The notes under the pieces are model-generated. The model was not told where the DNA came from and ran no database searches. It saw only the letters and a program-made list of their open reading frames with translations. Of a stretch of 64,000 nt of DNA, positions 1 to 10,789 are shown piece by piece; position 1 is the first letter of the stretch; every line of letters starts with the position of its first letter. A program made the translations under genes and the position numbers. The stretch is from Parelaphostrongylus tenuis (lineage: Eukaryota > Nematoda > Chromadorea > Rhabditida > Metastrongylidae), in contig JAHQIW010004438.1 in the NCBI GenBank assembly GCA_019055375.1, positions 1-64,000 on the forward strand. The letters run 5' to 3'.

Positions 1-1488
1 ATCTATGTATATACGTACGGTCATACGTATATTACACGTACATGCACATGTAGATGTATGTGAATGTATATACATGCGTGTGTATAGTGTATTATATTAC
101 TTATGTACATAGTCTAATGCTTTTTAGGTGTTTCCAACTGTTTTTGTCGTTGAGCAACGTGTGTCGGTGGATATTCCCACCGACACATGTTGTCACGTCC
201 ACTGGTAATACTGTTTTCATCAGCATATCCACGTTCTAGCCACATTTCCGTTTCTTGGGTATACTATTCTCGTCTTATGGCAGTTAGGTCAATCCAATGT
301 TCGCCGCTATATTTCAACAAAGTGGTTTCGTTTTTCTTGATTCATGTATCCATACCCTCTAGCGAGAATGTTTACACACAAAGAATGTATCTATACGTAA
401 ATATGCTAAGAAAAATTGTTACCAAAAGGACGTGACAACTTTGTATAGGATGGGTAGGACGACTCCAGCACAAAGTCGGTATGAAACTACTCAAAAGCTG
501 CTCAATCTTAAATGTCATCATATGATGTAATATAACAGTACACCATATATATGTATGCATATACGTCCCAATACCATCTCACACGCATGCCCATGTCAAA
601 TAAACATTAACACGTACGTAATAAATACAATAGATTTTTTATCTACTATCCATAATTATTAATTATTAACGTCAATGTGTATTATGTATGAACTATAGCC
701 CACAGGAATGCTAACAAATATTGGGATGCAAACTTAGAACCCTTATACTCTACTTCACACATCACGATTACCCCGTCAAAACTAAGGTTAGGCATTAATT
801 GAAGAATTAAGATTGTGTTTCTAACCACGGTCTCACCTTGACGAGGTTCAAATCTTAGTTGCTTTTTGCCTATATCTATTCCGCTGACGTGTGATGCTGA
901 TCTAACTACCAACCAAACTAGGTTAACACACACGTTGTTGATTGGTGTAAACAGGTAGTTTGATTGTGTCCTCGCGCAGCGTGCTTCGCAAAAAGCTAGC
1001 GCGTGGATTTTGGTTTTATTTATAATACAACTTTTTTTTTTGAAAAAAGTCTTGAGGATTCTGGTCCCTGCTATCGTACTTATTTATGATATAATTTCCA
1101 AAAAACAAAAAAAATGTTTTGAGCCTAACCGAAGTTGGTACGCCAGGGCCATACAACGAGTGTATTCGGATGATTTCGGCCTCCTCGTCCAGTGACCCCG
1201 CCCCCACAATTAAGCCATGCATTGTAGCAGGAGGGAGGCGTATGTGGTGATGGCATAAGTAGTACAAATGACACAATTGGTTCCCATCACCAACTGTGCT
1301 CGGTTCGAACGGATTTCGCCAAGTAGACCAAAATTAATCATCAGAAAAAAAGTCTGAATTCAATGTATTGAACAATTGTATATGCACAAAAGTCCCACTT
1401 TGGTGTCTTTCGCCCGTCTTTTCACGACGTCTTTCATCATTACATGTACTACGTCACCTATCCTTTACTCTTTTATGCGCGTCATATA
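1..1488. other. Intergenic, nothing recognised
   Basis: No coding exon with splice signals, RNA gene or known repeat could be supported here. The first ~110 bases are rich in alternating TA/TG/CG steps (tacg and catg words), a simple-sequence character. Short open frames exist on both strands (for example 682-933 minus) but lack convincing codon structure or splice context. Confidence 0.5.
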
Positions 1489-4400
1489 CTCAGTCTGTTT
1501 CTGTACTACGACTCGGATGCCAATGGGGGAGATCCTAGTTAAGTGCGCAGATAACCATGAATATGCTGGCAATCCGGAGATCTAGTGCCAAAATAATCGC
1601 GTTACATGGCTTATGGGCTGACAAGCAGCTGATAAAGCAGCTTCTGCACGGGTCGAACGTTGTGTGATTTCAATTCAAAGATTACGTTCATGTTGAATTT
1701 TCTGGCTCATAATCTACTGTGTTTGTGAATTATTTGTCGCTCCTAAACGCTTTGTAGCCTTAACAATAATAGGCACTCCACTATCTTTGCGATACAATTA
1801 CTCAGCTTGTTCGTGTTTCATCGATGGGTCGGATCGCACCGAATTCATCAGTGTCAGTAAATAGCCTAGTTCTTAATTAATGAATCCGGCATAGATCAGA
1901 TAGTCCTGCATAATCTAAGAAATCAAATATATCGACATCAGCATTTGGCTGCAACCCGCGTAAAGAGTATGCAAGTAACTGTGTCCAGAGTAAATTGCAT
2001 CGCTCTTTCCCGTGAACTGATATCACTTAGTATGTTGGTAACGTGCTTTCATTCATCTAGTCATATAGTTGCGACTAGTCACTTTGTGCGGCAGTCATAG
2101 TTAGCTCAGTCTGATTTATCTAGTTCGATCGGCATAGCCCTGGCAATTTCGGCAGTTGGCTATACGGTGAGAAACGCATGGTTTTCTGATATGCTCGTAG
2201 GCAATCGGGCAGATCTCATTCTAAAAATAGTCCCATCGCAGGTCTATTCTTCGGCTTGACACACTCTTTTAACGTACAAAGCGCACACAGAGAGTACTCT
2301 TCGATCAGTTGCAACAGATAATCACGTCCTAGGGTGTCATCATCGCTATCATGATCTGGACAGAAGGATCACGCTAAACTTTGGACTATAACTGGGTTCA
2401 TGATGGACCTCAAGTCAGCAATCCCAGTATTCATTTGATATAATCGGATCGTGTCTGGAATCGTCGACATATGTATAGTCCACCTCATACTGACTTGACT
2501 GCGTCCAATGCGAGATGCTAGATCTGTAAACAATACGCGCATTTCGCTGAATGATCTGTGTCAAACAGCGCCCTAGAGAACTTCAGTATGATGTGAACAA
2601 TAATCACGGTGATCGCACCCTTTAATAGCATTCGTCACACTATATCCCTTTCATTCATATTACACATAATGGAAAGCAACCACAGTCCCCATGTCACAGC
2701 TTTTTACTGTCATATGTATCTGCGTAGATCAAGTTGCAAATGTGTGATATGTAATCGGCATTCCGGATCTTTCAAGTTGTAGCGGGGCGGAATAGCGCAA
2801 GGACCACTGACTCGGGATGTGTCATGATGAGTCATCAGAGGATCTAGCTGGATACATCTTAGACTCAGATCTGCCATCTTCCGTGCTCGAAAAACTCGAA
2901 TATAAGCGCACTCCTCACAGCAATGAAATTCATGTTGATATCTCACTATCATCATCAATACATGATGATACATGCATTTATTAGAACAGTAAAGCACTCA
3001 GTACTTAGTGGATATGAGCTACCTAGCTTCGTTTCTCATTTCTGCTCGCTGCACAGTATTATGCTACAGTCGTGTTTTAATCGAGAGCCCCTCGTCTATG
3101 AATGCCGACGTGATATAGCTACCATCTGGTCTATGCTCATGCAATACGGATGATCATATCTAAAAATGATATGACATCTTGGCCAGGAAATCACATAGGA
3201 ATAACAGAGCCGACACAGAGAACTATCTATACACTGAATGATATAGACAGTCATATAAGGTCGACGCAGTTAGTTTATTCCTAGTATAGCAGCACTGATT
3301 TTTGAGCAGAGGATCATTACTCAGAATCGAATCCTGTACTTTACTATGACGCTCACATCACGTGATTCCATACATGTACCTATACTGAACATTGCTCTCA
3401 AAGTCATTGAGGATCATGAGATCTATGTCTGAAAACAAAATAAGTGAATAATCGAAAAGTACGTGGCTAGTGAACATCGTGCAAACTAAGCTCATACATC
3501 AGTAAATCACTGTGTGATATGCTATCAGTAATCCACAATGTGGGTAGTGATGAGATGTTCTGAGCGCGTCCCTTGTATATTAGCAGTATGCAGAGTATAG
3601 CACCTACTTTGCTCTCGTGTCATATACTCTCAAGTCTTGGTTTTCTACATTTCGGATTTCATAAACTTGCTTCTCGGAATCCTCTAGATTGTACACACTC
3701 TGGATATGACTTTTGAGCAAAAATCTGAAGATCTTATCCTTCTAATATAGGAGAGATCGTCATCTGTTCCAATAGAAATACTAGTATATATAGCGCTGTG
3801 TCCAGAGCGAATTCATGTTAGGCAAGACAATTAATCGTATGACTGATCACCGGCCGTTTTTTAATTACAGACGTCATAGTCTCAGCGTGCCACTTTTGTT
3901 CATCTAGTGCAACTTACTGTCCTCAGCTCTAGCCTGTGCACACAAGCGATACGGAATCTCGTGATAATACAACTTGTAAACCGGAATCTGATCTTGCTAG
4001 TGGCAATCAGATTATACATACTCAAAAACAAAACATTATAATCAAATAATCAGCTATTCTTATAGGTGTACAAACGTAACCCGTAAAGTTCGCTACAGAG
4101 TAGTCCCTCATGCAATTTTATTGAATTGATTCACACTAAATGGCTACTACTTTATCATGAGTACAGGGCAATCTGAGTAGACTTATTTAACGTCAATATT
4201 ATCTCGAGTACTGATTTTTAATCGGAATCCGTTTTCCAGTAGTTGCCTATCTGATGTTGCTTGGTGCATCGATGACTCTCTATCTTCTAGCACAAATAAT
4301 GAGCATAGCTTTGTAATGAGAACTTAGACATACGTGTGTGGTGAGTATAACAGCCTACTTTTCAAGTGTGGAGAAAAGAGACAGTTCCATGTGTGACACT

Positions 4401-6100
4401 CAATATATCACTGGTCGCATTTATGCCCTTAGTACAAGTATACCGCTCCCATTCATTACTTTTTACAGTTCGTCATTCAGCTCGCAGTTCAAAATTAACA
4501 CTTCGTTATACTAACTATCAGTAATAATCACCCGGAATAAACCAATGTGTGTAACCACTCAACATAGATTAGCTGCAACATAACTGATAATCTATGCTAA
4601 CAACTCAGCAATCGATTGCAATCTAGCGGTAAAACACTATGTAAAGCGCACTAGACCGAATATCATCTTGAATGCCAACTACTCTAAAGAGTCACCTTTA
4701 TTACGAGATATCCCGCACCGATTGGTAGTTTTACGATCAGTTTCACGTCGATTCCATCTGCGTTGTGTATCTATGAGGGACTAGTCACGTGTAATCCTAG
4801 TGTACCATCTGATTGCTGGCAGTCAGAGATCTAGCTAAAAATAGATCCATGCATCTGTTTCGCTCTGATAGATGGGTGAGCGTGTACAAAGCTCCAGAGC
4901 ATTCAGTGATACATCGTACTTGTATTAGGCGTCACCTATAGTGCATCCACTCCTTTTACGCGTCAGGTGTCACTCAGTCCTGTTTTAATCCTCGTTGTCG
5001 GACCTAGTGATCTACAGTGGAATTTGATACACATATCTGATTAGCAAATGCGGCAATGCAGGTAGTAGTTTTCGATATCTTAATGATAATTATGATTGTG
5101 CATGTTCTTACGATGCCATTAGAAACGTGGAAAAGCGCACAGAGAATTTCATGTTGAACATAGGTGCAGTTAGAGTTGCACTTGTGATTTTACTGTTTTC
5201 ATATTAGCACGTTTTATAGCAATCTTATTTCTTGACTTATCTTATTTGCGTCAATGCTCAGTTCACTTCATTAGTATTCCTCTACTACTGGTGATCCGTG
5301 AATTCGCGTGTAGGTGTGCTCCACATTCTAGATTGCTGCACGCTGAGATCTATCTATATAATATCATCCTTAAATAGCGCAATACTTGGCGCTGCACACG
5401 TGTGAAAAGCTGTCAATAAATGAATGTCATGACTTTAGCTATAATAGATGACATCCTTACATGGTATCGCTTTATCATAGTATGCACCCTTTTTATTGCA
5501 GTCTAATTACATTCAGTACTTTTATAATCGGATCTGGAATCCTAACTAGTCCATCTGATTGCCGTGCATCTGAGATCTACTCTAAAATGATCCTGGCATC
5601 TTTTGCGTGAATACGTGTAATCAGCCGGGGGGGACACGTTTTATTCGAGAGTCTCGAGTCTTGATGATCGCATCAATTATATGGTAAACAAGCTCATCAT
5701 GTAGCGACGAGTTAGTCAGCATCGCCTACTATTTTAGCTCGCTCAATGACTCAGTGCTGTGTTTAAATCGGCGAAGGTTTCCGTGAGTATATACCAACTG
5801 GGTACCATCATTGTGCTGGCATAACAGAAGATTCTATCTAAAGAATAGTATCGTCATTTTGGCTGAATATTATCGATTTGTAAATAGCTGTGTCACATGA
5901 CTATGAATTTTATCACTCAAGGGAATCAAGCCGATTCATGTTGAACAGTCCATCAGGTACAGCTAGACTGCATGAACTCTTGATTCAAAAATTCTCTTCG
6001 ATCTATTGATATCGTCTTGTACTCTAGCACAGATATACCTCTTACTAGGTACAGTCATCCACTTTTGGTGGGTTCGTCAATCAACTCAGTCAATTTCTAG
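1489..6100. repeat. Degenerate tandem array, ~285-bp period, ~16 units
   Basis: Two phrases recur at regular spacing through the block. One is of the type GAGATCTA.CTAAAA, near 1575, 1890, 2215, 2520, 2870, 3155, 3415, 3730, 4280, 4830, 5065, 5345, 5575 and 5830. The other is of the type AAGCGCACAGAG followed by TTCATGTT, near 1685, 1990, 2281, 2575, 2910, 3215, 3805, 4375, 4650, 4898, 5140, 5405 and 5925. The spacing is about 240-340 bp. Units differ by many substitutions and indels, and the stretch is almost free of open frames. It ends where the 19 kb duplicated segment starts. It could be an old satellite or a noisy long-read consensus of a satellite. Around 2780 it also contains a SINE-like piece (ggcggaatagcgcaaggacc) seen again near 24391. 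Confidence 0.6.
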
Positions 6101-6914
6101 TCCAATCGAGCGGACAGCTTTTTTTCCCCTTTTGTTACAAGATCATTCCGATTTACCCGGCTAAGCGGGTATTCTATCACTTCACTGAAAAAAGCGTCGA
6201 ATTTTTGGCTTGGTAAGTTGGCCAAACGTATGGTTTGCTTTGCAGCGAGTCAGTTAGGGTGTGTGATGGCGCTACAAAGATAAAATAGATGGGTAGTGCG
6301 GAAGCGTGAGATCGACGCACTGTGGCGGAGGTAAAAGGATCTCGGAACGATTGAATAACTTTTTAGTTTAATTATAGTGCTAGACGTGGTGACATAGGAT
6401 GTTAAGTGATAAGTAAAACTTCGAATATCCGGTAGGAGTTGAACCTGTCTTCCACTCTTTCTGGAATGCGTGCTAACTACTGCACTACCGGAGCTCATGT
6501 TCTGCTTTCACTCTTTCCACAATACAGGGTAACCGGTGCTTGACGAAGCTCCCAATAAATAGTTGAGAGTTGCGTTTGGTTACACGTATGTGGTCTTAGT
6601 AATCACACGTCTTAGTAGTTTTCAGGCTCGTAGAAATTATATTGGAAAATGAACTCACACCAATCTCTAGTATAAGTTTACCGTGAGAGTCTTGTTTATC
6701 GTTTGTTGAAGGAACTCTTTGGGAGTCTAGCTCATCGCTAGCTTGGCTGTGTACTCATATCTCTTTATGGATCTGCTAAGTGAAATGAAAAAATCATGTG
6801 ATATCTATACAGCGAGAATTACACTCCATTCACAAAATGAACTAGGTAGCACAGATATCAGTTTTCTCAACACGTCTAGTGAAATACAGCTCGTAATCGA
6901 GGAAGGCACCGTTG

Positions 6915-7165
6915 CGGTGCGCCACAAGTGATCAAAGGGGTTCTGAAATGCACCTGTTGGTCAGTGGTTCGAATTCGCACTCAGAGCTCACTATGGCGTC
7001 CATTTTCTCCGGAGTCGACAAAATAGTATCAGACTTGTCTGGGAAGATACCAACACTGATTTACATCGGTATGCCACCGTGAGTGATTCAAAGGTCAGAT
7101 ATTCATCAATCACCTTTAATGACGCTAGATGAAGGCTAATGCATGGCGCATCCCTTAAGGATTGA
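6915..7165 (+). repeat. tRNA-derived SINE, degraded
   Basis: Contains a B-box-like ggttcgaattc followed by the SINE body seen in better copies at 22189 and 22557: agctcactatggcgtcc, then TCAGACTTGTCTGGGA, then a gagtgattcaaaggtcagatatt-type segment, and a tail ending gcatggcgcatccc. The head is damaged. It recurs in the second copy at about 26490. Confidence 0.7.
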
Positions 7166-7434
7166 TCATTACCGCGAGTTCTATCTTTGTAATCCTGTAG
7201 GTACAGATCACACTGTGTTCAACCACAACTGGTTTCGTGGTTACAAAAGGATTTCTTGGTTATAGAGGCAAAGCTCTGGTTTTGGAGGTTTTCCAAAAGT
7301 TCGATTTTATAGAGATAGTGTCCCCAGATCTGGTCAAGATAGTTGGTGTTGTCAGAATACATCTATAGCTTCTTCTGTGCTCAGCAGTTAACACTGGTAT
7401 AGGATGATCTCACCAACCTGTGATCTGTGATGGT

Positions 7435-7530
7435 TGTATCTGCACATATACATGTGTATGTATCCGTATGCATACATATACACATACATGTGCATATACG
7501 TATATGCATACACATGTATGCGTGAGCGTA
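7435..7530. repeat. Alternating purine-pyrimidine simple sequence
   Basis: About 95 bp of imperfect (TA/CA/TG) steps such as acatatacatgtgtatg. It produces long but meaningless Tyr/Met/Cys-rich open frames on both strands. The tract is shared with copy 2. Confidence 0.85.
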
Positions 7531-7807
7531 TGTGTGAGATGGATTCACCGGTCATCGAAAATTTGCTTTGGGAGTCAATTAACAATACAGTGGTTCTTTT
7601 TTTTTTCAAGAAAAACTCGAGGTTGTTCAGTGCAAGAAGTGTTTACCACTTGCAAAGCATTTTTTTCAACACACGTTCGCTTTTATTTTTGTTTCATCTT
7701 CTGTCGAAATTTGATTAGTTTGCATTTGTATTCCACTTGGAATTCTTTCAGAATTGTGGTATTCTAGGAAATGTGTGCCGTTTTCATGTTTTCATCAGTT
7801 CGCTGCG

Positions 7808-9170
7808 ATGTCGATGCCACAGTTGAGAGCTCCTATGGATACAGAGCTTCTTCGGAAGGCCAGTGAACGTGAGTATGCTAATCCAAGTTCGACTTTTTGA
7901 GCTGTGTTAAGAAAACTTTAGAGTTTTTTAAAAATGTTTCTTTTATTTTCTATTCTCGCTTTTCCGTCGTTTGATTGGTTGACAACGATTTTAGCCGCAC
8001 CACATACTATTGGTGCATATCCTGAAACCTCACTTTATGCACTTACTCGCAGCCGAAAGTCCTCCACTGGAAGTGTTGGAGGTCGAAGATTTGCTGGTTC
8101 TAACGTTAATGAAGACGATGCTGAACATGAGAGGAATGAGATTTACAAGCAGATTGACAGGTTATAGTTTTGCTTCAGCTTCTCTTTGATACTTTTCCGT
8201 TATCTCAGTCGATTTTCAGTCATCTAGGAACAAGACATTTTCCCGCTTCTTTTGAGATTTTCTGTAGTCATTCGATAGCCCATATCTCGGCCGACTTAAT
8301 GCTGTTCCTAAAAAGACTTTTATTGCGCTGTAACAGCAAAAAATTTTCCTTCTCGGCGCGCATTATCGCCGCGTATTTTCTGTTTTTTAAATGGATCTCT
8401 ATCTTGTTTGTAGAAAATTCCTAGGTTTTCCAATATCAGATTTTCAAAATAATATTATTCTATCGTTTCGGATAGAGCTTTACCTTTTTTTCATTTTATA
8501 ATGCAACAAGCCCTTTCACTAAGTAAACCGAAGTAATCTAAGCCTAGGAGTGCGGACAGGTCGTCTTTCGTTCTTCCAGCGTTTTTGGTCATAACGTTTC
8601 ACAAATCACAACTTAGCTTCAGAATCGTTTCAAATTATTCAATCAACATAACTCTTTGAAGTTTGGGTAAAAGTCTTATAACCCCAATTGGTCGCTTCAC
8701 TGAAACGACCCACTAAGAAGGCCTTATTAAGAAACAAGAATAGTAATTGGATTCTCGTCGAGATTTGAACTATCGAATGATCACTGGAGAATTTAAGAAG
8801 GAAGCTAAAATGTCTTGCCTTCAAATAGGCTCGAATGGGAACCCTTTTATTTCTCATAGCTTAATATTCCCCTACGGTGTTTTCGCTGACTCAATCTATA
8901 TCTACCGAGATTCGGACGAACCTCTTCACCTACTCGTTAAGTGCTCTCAATCTACTTCCCAAAGAACCGGGATTACCCGAGCTGAAGCTTGAAGTAGTTT
9001 TCTCTTCTAAAAATTTTTATTTATGGCAAAAATTTTGTGTACATCAGGCGAAATATTGCAGTTTTTCCTGACATCATGTCCGAGTTTTTTTGCCGTTTCA
9101 TTTTGCCAGTATGGGGATGCGTTGCTGCTTTCTATGTCGTGATCTTGGAGCTGTTCGGAGTTCACTTTTG
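7808..9170 (+). pseudogene. Small membrane-protein gene, copy 1 (exon 3 frameshifted)
   Basis: Not recognised as a known family. Exon 1 is 7808-7868, starting ATG (M-S-M-P-Q-L-R) shortly after a catcag acceptor-like site and ending at GTGAGT in phase 1. Exon 2 is 7995-8160 (acceptor ttttag), reads through a basic Ser/Gly-rich stretch (TRSRKSSTGSVGGRR), then an acidic stretch ending EIYKQID, and closes in phase 2 at GTTATA. Exon 3 is 9062-9170 (acceptor ttgcag, donor GTAAGA). It should enter in phase 2 and encode a membrane segment, but extra bases break its frame; the partner exon in copy 2 is open. Introns are ~126 and ~900 bp, and a further exon in the second (8880-9000) is possible but unproven. 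Downstream coding runs into Penelope sequence. Matching phases and conservation in both copies are the main evidence for a gene. No function is inferred. Confidence 0.5.
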
Positions 9171-9214
9171 GTAAGAATGTGCTTCTATCTAATTCTGAAT
9201 TCTGTGGCTTTGAC

Positions 9215-10655
9215 GAATAGACGAGCTGTTACATTAATCTTTACTCAACAGCAGACGTTTCGACAGTTCGTCTTCTCAAAGGTTGGAAGATCAATTTCTC
9301 TGCAATCCAATCAGTCAAACACCTCCACCACTCCTTCAGAAAAAATTACAAGACCTAGATTTTCAATCGCTTTGAGCACAAAATCAATTCTTCAGCCATA
9401 CTCACTGCTTTTTACATGTACTCCACTGATGATTCAAGTGGAGATCACCGTAAGATCACTTAGGCTCGTAATGCGGCATTCCTCCCTGCGTTCGGTTTTT
9501 AGTTGGATTGGTGGTGTCAGCCCAACATGCTTCCAGAATTTTTCACGCTCATGATTTTTGTTCCGGCGCAAGGATGGTGACTTCGATCTCAAATCAACTC
9601 CCTTGTGTTTTCTGTTCTCTATGCGTTCCTAGCGGGTGTTTTTTCGCCTATTAAGACGCCTGTCAGCTAGGTATGATTCTATGCGGCATAGAGCGGTTCT
9701 ACCCGTTTTGCCAATATATTTTTGTGCATCACAGCTTTGCAAGAGACCAGGTCGACTGTACTCACGATTCACCGTCCCTGCCGTTAGGATATATTCCAAC
9801 AATCTTTCGTTATACTAGAGCAGTCATTTAGCGGCTGCGAACAGTTGGCGTCTTAGAGTGTCCGGTGGTATCTCAATATGACCACCAATTGCTTTAGACC
9901 TGCTCTTTTCAAACAACGTTCCATAGCTGTACTAATCTCATTTGAAAAGATCGGGAGGATGAATGGGATTTTTCTTTCATTCGGGTTTCGTTCAGGAGGT
10001 ATATTATTTCCTCTAAACCTAAGCCGAGGGTTACAAATTCATATCCATCAGAAGTGACTATTTCCCGAGCAAGTTTAAAACGGATTCTCCTCTCCTGTTT
10101 CTCCCCAGTACAGACGTTGGTGGCTGTTTGAAACATGTTTTTTTACCAACGCTTTTTTCGTATGTGAGGGATGAGAAGAGGGATAGTGAACCAGAATATA
10201 CTTATTACTTGGCTTTCGGTACCGTTTTGTTATGTAGAGCTCTCGGTTAAGTTTATTTGCACGTTCAAAAAAGGGAGACAATTACCTTTTGGTATTTCAA
10301 GAGTGAATTTATTATACTGTGACTGTTCATTCGACTATCTGAAGCAATTTTCCAGTTCCTCTTGAGTGGAACAGGTAACCAAACAATCATCTATGTACCA
10401 ACAGTAGAGTAATGGCCGGAGATCCATCAGTGGTGCTTCCACTTTCAACATGAAGGCAATCCTTGCCAATCTTTCCTTGCAATCGCCAAGCTAGGTGCCA
10501 GTCACGCAGCCCCAATACCAGCTCTCTCATTTGAGCCTAATATTTCCCCTGACCATCTGAAGATTGAGCAGTTCAGGTGCTATATATTAATAGAGCCTTG
10601 AACTGCTCAATCGACAAGCCATACAAGTTTCACAGCTCTCTGGTGATGTGCGGCA
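9215..10655 (-). mobile_element. Penelope-like element, minus-strand arm (copy 1)
   Basis: Reading the minus strand from high to low coordinates gives a Penelope-type reverse transcriptase fragment with a Y-I-D-D box and the phrase CLVTCSTQEELENCF (about 10470-10350). It is followed by a GIY-YIG endonuclease fragment (VYLIS-type and YIGE-type motifs, about 9790-9640) and a 3' region ending near 9215 with the gacgtttcgacagttcg segment. Several frameshifts and stops make it non-functional. The same sequence in opposite orientation forms the arm at 10790-12960, so the two make a large inverted repeat. Confidence 0.85.
10562..10612. repeat. Perfect 14-bp hairpin inside the inverted Penelope pair (copy 1)
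   Basis: gattgagcagttca (10562-10575) and tgaactgctcaatc (10599-10612) are exact complements with a 23-bp loop. The same hairpin, with one change, is at about 30237 in copy 2. It is close to the centre where the two opposite Penelope arms meet. Confidence 0.8.
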
Positions 10656-10789
10656 GGGTAAAGACCATCTATCATTTCGCAATTGAAAATCCAATCACCA
10701 ACATGTCCTTCTCTTATTATTGCTTTATAAAACATATAAGTCAGTATCCATTGATGAACTAATGTCTACACTATCCATCTATATTCAAA

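Noticed and set aside
7388..7767. Overlapping open frames rich in Tyr, Met and Cys on both strands
   Set aside because: They come from the alternating TA/CA/TG simple sequence and have no coding character.
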